Assembly (NCBI GenBank): GCA_026390435.1
Contig: JAPLFY010000039.1
Coordinates: 1 to 41,162, forward strand
Reading direction: 5' to 3'
Source: Pseudomonadota bacterium
Lineage (GTDB): Bacteria; Bdellovibrionota_B; Oligoflexia; Oligoflexales; CAIYRB01
Length of the DNA: 41,162 nucleotides
This document shows positions 32,314-40,433 of this stretch, piece after piece. The notes under the pieces were generated by a model. That model made no database searches. It was not told the DNA's origin and saw nothing but the letters and a program-made list of their open reading frames with translations. The position numbers were made by a program, and so were the translations under genes. Each line of letters starts with the position of its first letter. Position 1 is the stretch's first letter.

Positions 32314-34406
32314 GCTCGCAGCTAGGTCAGCTACGCCTAATTTCTTCGGTAGCCTTACGTAATCTGTGGTTGGACCGTTTCAGAACAACGATTGTCGGAG
32401 CGCTCATAGCATTTGGGGCGTTTTTGGCTGTTATCGGTCTGTCTTTGTTGAACGATGTTCGTGCCTCGATGCGCGCCAGTATTACTCAGAGTGTTGCTGG
32501 TGATCTGCAAATTTATTCTGCTAACGCCAAGGATAGTCTGACGCTGTTCGGTGGCAGCGGTTTTATGGGGCGGACTGATATCGGTAATTTGCCTAATTTT
32601 GCGCTGTATCGTGATGAAATTTTGCGTCATCCAAATGTCGCAGCATTTGTCCCTATGGGACTTGATATGGCGGTGCTGGCGCGTGGTAACGAGCTTGATG
32701 ATAGTCTGGACGCATTGCGCAGTGCGATTAAGGGCGAGGATTCAGCTATTATAGCTGGGCGAATAGCGCAGGTGCGTTTTCAGTTAGAGCAAGTTGGTTT
32801 AGAGCTAACCGCCCGCCGTCAACTTAGCGCCGATCAGGCTGAGCTGGAACAGCAGGAGCGTGACCTGAAGGTCGCCGCCGCGCCCGAGTTTCTGCAAGAT
32901 GCGAGTAAAATCGACGAAGCGAAATTACAGTTTTTAGAAACCCGGATTGCACCGCTTTCCGGTGAGAAGTTGCCAACCTACATTCAATACTTTGGTACCG
33001 ATATTGCTGCTTATCTAGCCAATTTCCCGAAATTTCATTTGATAGAGGGGGCTGTGCTAGGCCCGGGTGAGCGTGGCATCATGCTCAGCCGAAAAGTGCG
33101 CGATGAGCAGCTAAAGAATTCAGTAGCTAAGCTTTTTGATAAAATTCACAAGCGGCTAACTAAACGCAATCAATCGATCGCTGGCGACGATGAGTGTCGC
33201 CGCTTTGCCTCCGACTTAAAAAAACAGTATCAGCAGATTCTTTCCTATTTAGATCGTGCGGATGCCGAAGAGTTAAGTCGCAGGTTGACAGATTTAGGTA
33301 TTGCAGCTGTCGGTGGCGATGAATTGGTACAGCGCCTGAGTCATCAGCTGACCTTGTTTTTGACAGTTGACGATTCTAATTTCGAGCAACGTTATGCGTG
33401 GTTTTACGCCAATATCGCGCCTAAAATTCGGCTTTATGAAGTGTCGCCTGGTCAAACCATCACGGTCCGGAGCTATACGCGAAGTGGATACATTAAGACC
33501 CTGCCTCTCAAGGTGTATGGGATCTATAATTTTGATGGTTTAGAAGATTCAGATTTAGCCGGCGTGCTGAATATTATGGACTTGGTTAGTTTTCGGGAAC
33601 TCTATGGACAGATGACCGAGGCGTCTCGTCGGGAGCTAGATGTGATGCGGGCTCAAGTCGGCATCAAAGATGTTAGCGCGGAAAATGCTGAGACGGACCT
33701 TTTCGGTAGCGAGCGTCCTGCGACTACAGTCGCAGTAAATGACATAAGAGAGGCTGCGGAGCCGCTTTCCGTCAAGCCTAGATTGGCAGATCACTTCGAT
33801 CCTCAAGAACTACAGCGAGGCCTTGCGCTTAATGCTGCGATTAAGCTTAAGGATTCAGGGAAAGAAGAGAAGACACAGCAAGAACTGATTGCCGCCCTAG
33901 AGAATCGAGGGCTGAAAGCAAATATTGTTGGGTGGCAAAAAGCATCGGGAATTGTCGGTCAGCTAGTAAATATTGTTGGAGGGACTCTGGTCTTTGCCTT
34001 AGCGATTATATTTTTAGTGGCCTTTGTGATTGTAAATAACTCAATTATTGTTGGCACTTTGAATCGCACTCGAGAGATTGGAACTATGCGTGCAATCGGA
34101 GCCCAGCGTTCTCTTATTGTGAATCTATTTCTTGCTGAGACAGGCATAACCGGGTTCTTCGGCGCGGTCTCTGGAACGGCATTGGCGGTGGTGGTAATCC
34201 TGCTGGCGGGCCGCCTTGGTATTCCAGCTGGAAACGATATCGTTACGTTTATTTTTTCGGGCCCGCGGTTATACCCTCGTGTGCACTGGGCGGTGGTAAC
34301 AACGGCTCCCATTTTGATCACCATCGTGGCAACGTTAGCCTCGGTCTATGCGGCTCGTCATGCGGCCAAGATTCAGCCGGCTGATGCAACCCAGGAGAAG
34401 GAGTAA
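32310..34406 (+). CDS. FtsX-like ABC permease with large periplasmic domain
   Basis: A 698-residue permease subunit. It has one N-terminal membrane helix (about 25-48), a very long periplasmic domain (about 50-545), then three C-terminal helices (about 553-578, 605-635, 660-685) in the order typical of the MacB/LolC/LolE family. The motif GTLNRTREIGTMRAIGAQRSLI precedes the last helices. The periplasmic domain is about 250 residues longer than in its partner and includes a long polar, coiled-coil-like stretch (residues about 130-200) and DDECRRFASDLKKQYQQ. This suggests a specialised docking role. It begins at GTG 32310 overlapping the ATPase gene, and its stop overlaps the next start (TAATG). 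Confidence 0.88.
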   Translation: MSSQLGQLRLISSVALRNLWLDRFRTTIVGALIAFGAFLAVIGLSLLNDVRASMRASITQSVAGDLQIYSANAKDSLTLFGGSGFMGRTDIGNLPNFALYRDEILRHPNVAAFVPMGLDMAVLARGNELDDSLDALRSAIKGEDSAIIAGRIAQVRFQLEQVGLELTARRQLSADQAELEQQERDLKVAAAPEFLQDASKIDEAKLQFLETRIAPLSGEKLPTYIQYFGTDIAAYLANFPKFHLIEGAVLGPGERGIMLSRKVRDEQLKNSVAKLFDKIHKRLTKRNQSIAGDDECRRFASDLKKQYQQILSYLDRADAEELSRRLTDLGIAAVGGDELVQRLSHQLTLFLTVDDSNFEQRYAWFYANIAPKIRLYEVSPGQTITVRSYTRSGYIKTLPLKVYGIYNFDGLEDSDLAGVLNIMDLVSFRELYGQMTEASRRELDVMRAQVGIKDVSAENAETDLFGSERPATTVAVNDIREAAEPLSVKPRLADHFDPQELQRGLALNAAIKLKDSGKEEKTQQELIAALENRGLKANIVGWQKASGIVGQLVNIVGGTLVFALAIIFLVAFVIVNNSIIVGTLNRTREIGTMRAIGAQRSLIVNLFLAETGITGFFGAVSGTALAVVVILLAGRLGIPAGNDIVTFIFSGPRLYPRVHWAVVTTAPILITIVATLASVYAARHAAKIQPADATQEKE

Positions 34407-35743
34407 TGATTACCATCTTCCGGATAGCATTTCGCAATATGATTCAGGCAAAGCGGCGTTCCTTACTGCTAGGCCTGGCAATTGCGATAGTGGCAGCGCT
34501 TTTTTTAGTGCTTCGAGTGGTTTCTGGGTCGATTGCAGAGCGTATGATCGAATCCGCTACTACGCTATCCGCTGGTCACGTGAATGTGGGTGGTTTTTTT
34601 AAAGCACGTCGACGGGGTTCTGACCCGCTGATTAGTGATAGGTCACTGGTTAAGCAGATCGTTAAGCAATCTGTGCCGGAAGCAGTGTCGTTGACCGATC
34701 GCCATCGGGGTTGGGGGCGAATCGTCGGCCCAAGCTCATCTTTTAATGTTGGACTAAGTGGGATTGAGTACACCGAAGAAAAGCGCTTTTTTAAGTCCCT
34801 AAGGTTAGCGCCCGAATCTGAATACAAAGTTGGAGCGAGCGATAGAATTTTGGGTGATTTCGCCGGGCTGCAGCAACCGAATTCAGTGCTTATATTTTCG
34901 GCTCAGGCAAAAAAGTTGGGTGTGGGTGTCGGCGACACACTTACTATGGTTATTGAGGGGGCAAGAGCCAATACAGTGGATCTCACCATAGTTGCGGTGG
35001 CCTCTGATATTGGCTTTATGAGTAATTGGAATCTTTTTGTGCCGCGGCAAACAGTGCTTGATCTGTATCGTCTGCAACCTAACAGCACAGGCGTGGTGAT
35101 GGTCTATCTGCCTAATCCAGACCGAGCTACTGCCGTCATGGAGCGGCTGCGCGGAAATTTAACCAAAGCTGGATTAACAGTAATGGAACACGATCCGCGC
35201 CCCTTTTTCTTCAAGTTCGACAAAGTCAGCGGCGAAGACTGGTTAGGGCAGCGCCTTGATCTCACCATTTGGAGCGATGAGATATCTTTCGTGTTGTGGA
35301 TAACACGGGCGTTGGATTTTGTTTCATTTTTTGTCGTCGGCATTCTAGCTCTCATCATAGTGGGAGGGATTGTTAACTCCATGTGGATGGCAGTGAGGGA
35401 AAGGACGAAGGAAATCGGTACGATGCGAGCTATTGGCGCACCTAAGTCCATGATTGTGAAGATTTTTGTCGCCGAAGCCCTGCTGCTCGGAGTGTTTGCT
35501 GCGACGGTGGGAGCCGGTTTAGGATGTGCTCTGATCGGAGTCACTAATTTTCTTAAGGTGCCCGTAACTAGTGATGGCGTGCGATTATTTTTGATGACAA
35601 ATACGCTCCAGTTTAACATCCACTGGACGCAGGTAGTGACTACGTTGGTTTTGTTCTCAGCGGTAACCGGCATTGCGGCGCTTTATCCGGCGTTTAAGGC
35701 GGCTCGTTTGAAGCCCGTGGAAGCTCTTCTTAGCGGTAAATAG
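34406..35743 (+). CDS. FtsX-like ABC permease
   Basis: A 445-residue permease subunit, the second of a pair. It has the same four-helix arrangement: an N-terminal helix at about 20-45, a periplasmic domain of about 260 residues, then helices near 305-330, 355-385 and 410-435. The cytoplasmic motif MAVRERTKEIGTMRAIGAPKSM is almost identical in kind to that of its partner. Together the two permeases probably form a heterodimer like LolC/LolE around the ATPase. The start overlaps the preceding stop, with GGAG about 5 bases upstream, and the LolA-like gene follows 13 bases after the stop. Confidence 0.9.
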   Translation: MITIFRIAFRNMIQAKRRSLLLGLAIAIVAALFLVLRVVSGSIAERMIESATTLSAGHVNVGGFFKARRRGSDPLISDRSLVKQIVKQSVPEAVSLTDRHRGWGRIVGPSSSFNVGLSGIEYTEEKRFFKSLRLAPESEYKVGASDRILGDFAGLQQPNSVLIFSAQAKKLGVGVGDTLTMVIEGARANTVDLTIVAVASDIGFMSNWNLFVPRQTVLDLYRLQPNSTGVVMVYLPNPDRATAVMERLRGNLTKAGLTVMEHDPRPFFFKFDKVSGEDWLGQRLDLTIWSDEISFVLWITRALDFVSFFVVGILALIIVGGIVNSMWMAVRERTKEIGTMRAIGAPKSMIVKIFVAEALLLGVFAATVGAGLGCALIGVTNFLKVPVTSDGVRLFLMTNTLQFNIHWTQVVTTLVLFSAVTGIAALYPAFKAARLKPVEALLSGK

Positions 35744-35756
35744 CGGAGTTAATCGT

Positions 35757-36536
35757 ATGAGAAAAATATTAGGTTTGTTGTCGGTACTATTCAGTCTTCT
35801 TTCTTTTGCTCAGGTAGGCACGGCCTTAACAGATAAAGAAGTCAAAGAATTAGTTACTTTGATTGATGTCAGGCAGCGTAATGTCGGTGATTATGCATCG
35901 ATAGTATTTATCGATCAGAAGTCGAAAGACGGATCCAGTAAGGCTTTTGAAGCCCGCGTGTATCGCCGAGATGGTGATGATAAATGGATGATCTTGTTTG
36001 CAAAGCCGAAGGCTGAAGCTGGAAAGGGTTATTTGCGACTCGAAAAGAACTTGTTTCTTTACGAGCCTGCCCTGGGTAAGTGGGAACGCCAGACTGAACG
36101 GGCCAGTATCGCCGGGACTAATAGCCGCCGCGACGATTTCGATCAGTCTAGATTAGCTCAAGAGTATGAGGCCGTATTTGTAGCCGATGAATCTTTAGGT
36201 CGATTTAAGGTCTACCACCTGAAGCTGACAGCTAAGCCTGGTCTTGAAGTGGCCAGTCCTGTCTTGGAAATTTGGATCGATCAAAACGAAAAAAATGTCA
36301 TGAAACGTCAGGAATTCGCGCTTTCTGGCAAGTTATTGCGCACGAGCTACTATCCAAGTTGGGAGAAAATGTTCAGTAAGTCGAAGGGCGCAGAGGTATA
36401 CGTGCCAAAAGAGATTCGGGTCTTTGATGAGGTGGAGAAGGGCAATGCGACCACTGTAGCTCTGAGAGATGTGAAGCTTGATGCTCTGGATGTGAATATG
36501 TTCACCAAGGCATGGCTTGAGTCACAGAGTCGTTAA
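35757..36536 (+). CDS. LolA-like outer-membrane lipoprotein-sorting protein
   Basis: A 259-residue exported protein with a signal peptide (hydrophobic 4-20, TALT near cleavage). The mature part has the LolA/LolB-type beta half-barrel sequence pattern seen in proteins of the PF17131-type group: FEARVYRRDGDDKWMILFAKP, KGYLRLEKNLFLYEPALGKWERQ, then a segment AGTNSRRDDFDQSRLAQEYEAVF and a final KEIRVFDEV...VALRDVKLD. Such proteins are often encoded beside a MacB-like ABC system, as here, and would carry a lipidated or hydrophobic substrate through the periplasm. ATG 35757 has GCGGAG about 8 bases upstream. It is the last gene of the M16-ABC operon. Confidence 0.87.
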   Translation: MRKILGLLSVLFSLLSFAQVGTALTDKEVKELVTLIDVRQRNVGDYASIVFIDQKSKDGSSKAFEARVYRRDGDDKWMILFAKPKAEAGKGYLRLEKNLFLYEPALGKWERQTERASIAGTNSRRDDFDQSRLAQEYEAVFVADESLGRFKVYHLKLTAKPGLEVASPVLEIWIDQNEKNVMKRQEFALSGKLLRTSYYPSWEKMFSKSKGAEVYVPKEIRVFDEVEKGNATTVALRDVKLDALDVNMFTKAWLESQSR

Positions 36537-36556
36537 GCCTAATGATTTATTTTTTC
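36530..36556 (+). terminator. Candidate terminator after the LolA-like gene
   Basis: TCGTTA-AGCC-TAATGA forms a 6-bp stem (one G-U pair as RNA), starting at the last codons and stop of the LolA-like gene, followed by TTTATTTTTT. It is placed where the plus-strand operon meets the convergent M28 peptidase gene, and reads as a weak rho-independent terminator. Confidence 0.45.
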
Positions 36557-38244
36557 TGCAGCCTGACGGACCTTTGAGCAATTAATTTATCGTTGCTGTC
36601 ATATCCAAAGACCGAAATATGAATGCCGCTGCGAACCTGTAGATCGTCACCTAGATTGAAGAATTGTCGCGAACCCTTCTGGGTCGTTGCCTTGCCAATG
36701 AGAAGTTCGCGCTTACACGCGAAGCCTCCAGCTTCACTTACTTCGCAGATCTCCACAGATTTTACTAGGGATCCGACGGCAACACTGAGTCCGTAACTGT
36801 TGCCAGTCTCGCCGGTTTTAATTGCCAAAAAAAGATCTTTTGGTGTGGCCGCGCGAAATTTTGCTAGGTCTTCTTGATACGTTACTTCAGCGCTCTTTAA
36901 ACCAGCATGATGCCCCAGAAATGCTAGGCCAGTTTGGACGAAGCGACTAGCTAATTTAAGATCATTGATTGTGGCTGAAGTGTCCCGAGGGGTATGCAAA
37001 GCTTCGTTATAATCAATCGGATTCTCAAAGGGAAATACAGCGTGGAATCCAGCAGCTTGCCAGGAGGCGTGGTCAGAGGTTCCGGCGCGCAGGGTGCCAT
37101 CGACCACGTCGCCACCAAGATAGGTGGTGATGAGGGTTTTGAGTGACCTGCGTAATAGCGCGCTAGTTGAGTTTGTGACTAAGTATATCGTTTGAGACGA
37201 TGGATTGGATGCCCAGGAATTCATGTCGAGCTGGAGCATAGCCGCAACGATCCTGCCTGAGGCAGCATAGCTATCAGCTATATCATGACTGCCGACTAGG
37301 CCGACTTCCTCGGCTGCATAACCGTGAAATTCAATAGTGCGTTTGAATTGTGCGCCAGAGCTTGCGATCTGTTGCACGATTTCGACTAGAGTCGCGACAC
37401 CGCTGGCATCATCATCTGCGCCAGGTGCACCACCTTCTTTGTTGGCTGCATTTATGCTGTCTATGTGCGCCCCTAGTATAATCACTGGGCCGGTCGCCTG
37501 TGGATCCTCGGTGCCGAGGATCGTTACTACGACAGATTTTTGCTCAGTATCTGCATGAGATACCAATTTCACCGACATCCCAGGTATGCGTCCGCCTGCG
37601 GCTGTTTCGAACAATGTTTTCACAGTGTTCGAGGCTTGGATGCCGGATTGCGACGTGTGGTAGCGTGTGCCGATGCTTTCCAGAGTCTGGATCTTACTGC
37701 TCAATGACTGCGTAACTGCGGTCGTATCTATAGTTGTCAAATTTGCGATAGCCTGTCTGTTTAAAACTTCTGCATAAAGTGGCGGGGTAAATTCAGATGA
37801 AGTCGGTAGAGTGTTTAGTGATAACTTCTGGAGCATGCCGCAACTATGGCTTCCCTGCGCATGAGCAGCGATTGCTATCTTTGCCTCATCTTTAGCGTCG
37901 ATAATCTCGACTAAAGCGAAGCCTGAGTTGGTGTCATCGCCGGGTGAATAAACGAGAGTCGCAGGATCATTGGCGAGGTCCCGCGACAAGTTACTGTCGA
38001 TGGGTAGTGACACAATTCTTAGTTTTTTATCCTTGGCCCAGTTGCGTAGGTCATCGCCGCTATTAATTTGCTGCAGCCGCATACCGTGGCCGGCCCATAG
38101 AGTGCGGTCAGAAAATCCGACGTCCGGCACCAGCTGGATTCGGGCAGTGAGATCTTTGCGCACAAAAGCTTGTCCGCGGTTATGGCCGCAGGCCAAATTG
38201 GCAAGTATTGAGAGTGCAATAGCGGGGATTTTCAGGTTTTTCAT
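36547..38244 (-). CDS. M28-family zinc aminopeptidase
   Basis: A 565-residue exported peptidase. The N-terminal hydrophobic segment (about 5-19) ends in NLAC-G, a lipobox-like site, so it may be a lipoprotein. After a 200-residue N-terminal region, the M28 core holds the two-zinc site: His260 (GAHID), Asp277 (GADDDASG), Glu312/Glu313 (YAAEEVGLVGS), Asp340 (LQLDMN) and His417 (EALHTPRD), closely following the order in Vibrio leucyl aminopeptidase. A C-terminal beta domain of about 120 residues follows. It would remove N-terminal residues from peptides outside the cytoplasm. Its start codon overlaps the stop of the small proline-rich gene (ATGA), and its stop converges on the LolA-like operon. 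Confidence 0.9.
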   Translation of the reverse strand: MKNLKIPAIALSILANLACGHNRGQAFVRKDLTARIQLVPDVGFSDRTLWAGHGMRLQQINSGDDLRNWAKDKKLRIVSLPIDSNLSRDLANDPATLVYSPGDDTNSGFALVEIIDAKDEAKIAIAAHAQGSHSCGMLQKLSLNTLPTSSEFTPPLYAEVLNRQAIANLTTIDTTAVTQSLSSKIQTLESIGTRYHTSQSGIQASNTVKTLFETAAGGRIPGMSVKLVSHADTEQKSVVVTILGTEDPQATGPVIILGAHIDSINAANKEGGAPGADDDASGVATLVEIVQQIASSGAQFKRTIEFHGYAAEEVGLVGSHDIADSYAASGRIVAAMLQLDMNSWASNPSSQTIYLVTNSTSALLRRSLKTLITTYLGGDVVDGTLRAGTSDHASWQAAGFHAVFPFENPIDYNEALHTPRDTSATINDLKLASRFVQTGLAFLGHHAGLKSAEVTYQEDLAKFRAATPKDLFLAIKTGETGNSYGLSVAVGSLVKSVEICEVSEAGGFACKRELLIGKATTQKGSRQFFNLGDDLQVRSGIHISVFGYDSNDKLIAQRSVRLQKK

Positions 38245-38498
38245 TCGTCCACGACCTCTAGTGCCGAGTCTGGCCAGTCCGATATGCCGTCCCAGGTGCT
38301 AGGGGGGTCACCGGGCTTCGGGGATTGCGGTGGATTTTGATTTTTTTTGTCTTTGCGACAATAAGGAGTAGCGGCTAGCGTCATGGCGATGCCTAGCGGC
38401 AGCATCAGCCTGCGGACATATTTGGATGCCACTTCTGGGAGCCTCCCTGGGCCGGTGATAAGTGAGGGGATATTGATAGGCATTTTTAATTCTATCAT
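38241..38498 (-). CDS. Small exported proline-rich protein of unknown function
   Basis: A predicted 85-residue protein with a twin-arginine-like basic segment (YVRRL) before a hydrophobic stretch (MLPLGIAMTLAATPYC), then a polar proline-rich tail (KNQNPPQSPKPGDPP) ending STWDGISDWPDS. The hydrophobic stretch with a following Cys could be a signal or lipoprotein anchor starting at an internal Met. It overlaps the M28 start by 4 bases (ATGA), which supports translation. I recognise no family. The start ATG 38498 is uncertain; MPIN, six codons later, is an alternative. Confidence 0.5.
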   Translation of the reverse strand: MIELKMPINIPSLITGPGRLPEVASKYVRRLMLPLGIAMTLAATPYCRKDKKNQNPPQSPKPGDPPSTWDGISDWPDSALEVVDE

Positions 38499-38749
38499 GG
38501 AAATTTCCGGAATTTTCGTGTGCAGAGCCTTCTGGGTATGATGAATCTCCAGAGCCGTGAGGCGGTCTCTGAGGCTTTCAGTGGATCGGTAGATGAAAGC
38601 ATTTTCATGCTGATTTCATTCGGCTCTCAAATTTGCATGCTAAACTTTAAACTTATAATGTGCTGGAATGCGGGGTTCCTTAGGTACGCCGATACTTCAA
38701 ATATATGCCCGAAAATGAATCTATTTTTGATTAATTAGCGGAGTTGGAT
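38499..38749. promoter_or_regulatory. Divergent intergenic region with a candidate promoter for the SulP/DabA genes
   Basis: A perfect -10 hexamer TATAAT occurs at 38654-38659. A -35-like TTTGCA at 38632-38637 is 16 bases upstream, so it is a moderate sigma70 candidate directed at the SulP gene with a leader of about 85 bases. A small inverted repeat AGCAT-TTTC-ATGCT lies near 38598-38611 and could be an operator. A 72-codon open frame (38520-38738) crosses this region but is not supported. Confidence 0.4.
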
Positions 38750-40420
38750 ATGGGGACAGATGCGGCCGAAATCGGCAGTCGTCAGGCTCTCTTGCCGAAG
38801 AGTAAAACTGCCACGGTGCTTGGTGATGTGAGGGCGGGATTTGTCGTATTCCTCATTGCTCTGCCGCTATCTATCGGCATCGCCTTGGCGGCAGGAGCAC
38901 CACCAACGGCCGGGATTTTGGGGGCGGTCATTGGTGGGATCCTCGGATCTTTGGTCACCGGCTCTTACCTGACTATTAACGGACCTGCTGCCGGTTTGAT
39001 TGTGATTGTCATGGGGGCTATCCATGACTTGGGTGGCGGTGATCTGAAAGTCGGTTTTCCACGGATGTTGGCGGCGCTCGTGTTTGCTGGCCTCATTCAG
39101 GCCGTCTTTGGATTACTGCGTTGCGGTGTGCTTGGGCTTGCTGTGCCAGGGTCCGTTATTCACGGCATGCTAACAGCGATCGGCATGATCATTATGGTGA
39201 AGCAGCTTCCGGTGGCTCTAGGCGTGGTTTCCACTGCTAAGACCATCCCTGACATGATTGCTGCGATTCCGCACACAGTCAGTTCCTTGAACCCTGAGGT
39301 GGCTCTGATTGCCCTCGTCGGTTTCTACATCATACTGTATATGGGGCAGGCCCGGGGGGCGATTGCTCGCTGGGTGCCGGCCCCTCTTATTGTGATTGTT
39401 GTCGGCGTGGCCATGGCTCACTTATTTGATTTCGAACATGTCCATTTGGTGAAGTCTCACTGGCTAGAATTTACCGCTGATGAGCGTCTGCTGCTTAATC
39501 TCCCTAATAATCTGGTGACTGCTCTAGTATTTCCTGATTTTTCGCAATTGGGTACGTGGGAAAACTGGCGCTACGTTATTGAATTTGCGTTGGTCGGTAG
39601 CATCGAGTCAATTCTGAGTGCTGCTGCGGTTGATCGCATGGATCCCTTGCATCGCAATTCCAATCTTGACCGCGAGCTCATCGGCAAAGGTCTTTGCAAT
39701 GTCGTGTGCGGTCTAGTCGGTGGTTTGCCTATTATCGCCGAGATGGTCCGCAGTACCGCGAATATCAAGAACGGCGCGCGAACCAGAGTGGCAAACTTCA
39801 GTCACGGCATTTTTATTTTAGCGGCGTTGCTGTTGATACCAAGCTTATTACATCTGATCCCGTTAGCTGCACTTGCAGCGATTCTTATGTCCGTTGGTTA
39901 TAGCCTGGCGCATCCAAGCCAGCTGCTCAAAACGGCTAAGGTTGGTCGTGATCACTTGGCAGCATATATTGTTACTCTCTTAGTGACTTTATTCTCTGAC
40001 TTATTAATCGGCGTTTTTGCCGGGATATTAGTCGAAGTCGGGTTTAATTTATGGCGCGGATCGTCAATCCGAGGTCTTTTTCGTGTTCGGTTTTTGGTCG
40101 ATGAACAGCCCAACCAACTTACTCTGCATGTTCATTCTCCCTTAGTATTCACCAACTATCTTAGGATCCGGCGTCAGATAGAGCGCATGACAAATGGAGG
40201 TACAACGGAAGTTTCGCTAGATCTGTCTTTGTCGCAGGTTATCGATCATACCGTTTTAGATCAGTTGAATCGTCTAGAGCGCGATCTGGCCAAAAGTGGT
40301 TCGTCGTTTCAAATTCGCTTTGCCGACGATCATGTTGCTGTCTCTAAGCACCCTTTAGCTGCGCGTCGGTTGGCAAAAAGTAAAGTGGGTGTTGCTGCTA
40401 CGACCAGTGGTGGAAAATAA
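38750..40420 (+). CDS. SulP-family anion transporter with STAS domain
   Basis: A 556-residue integral membrane protein. About 12-14 helices with the SulP signature region near the N terminus (RAGFVVFLIALPLSIGIALAAGAPP, followed by TINGPAAGLIVIV). The C-terminal 100 residues form a cytoplasmic STAS domain. Family members carry sulfate or bicarbonate with sodium or protons. The dabA gene directly downstream favours bicarbonate. ATG 38750 is preferred, with GCGGAG 6 bases upstream; a TTG at 38744 is in frame. The gap to dabA is 13 bases, so they form an operon. Confidence 0.92.
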   Translation: MGTDAAEIGSRQALLPKSKTATVLGDVRAGFVVFLIALPLSIGIALAAGAPPTAGILGAVIGGILGSLVTGSYLTINGPAAGLIVIVMGAIHDLGGGDLKVGFPRMLAALVFAGLIQAVFGLLRCGVLGLAVPGSVIHGMLTAIGMIIMVKQLPVALGVVSTAKTIPDMIAAIPHTVSSLNPEVALIALVGFYIILYMGQARGAIARWVPAPLIVIVVGVAMAHLFDFEHVHLVKSHWLEFTADERLLLNLPNNLVTALVFPDFSQLGTWENWRYVIEFALVGSIESILSAAAVDRMDPLHRNSNLDRELIGKGLCNVVCGLVGGLPIIAEMVRSTANIKNGARTRVANFSHGIFILAALLLIPSLLHLIPLAALAAILMSVGYSLAHPSQLLKTAKVGRDHLAAYIVTLLVTLFSDLLIGVFAGILVEVGFNLWRGSSIRGLFRVRFLVDEQPNQLTLHVHSPLVFTNYLRIRRQIERMTNGGTTEVSLDLSLSQVIDHTVLDQLNRLERDLAKSGSSFQIRFADDHVAVSKHPLAARRLAKSKVGVAATTSGGK

Positions 40421-40433
40421 ACGGAGTGCTCTA

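Noticed and set aside
38520-38738. A 72-codon plus-strand frame before the SulP gene
   Set aside because: It spans the best promoter candidate, has no recognisable family or ribosome site, and its amino-acid composition is unlike a real protein of this region.
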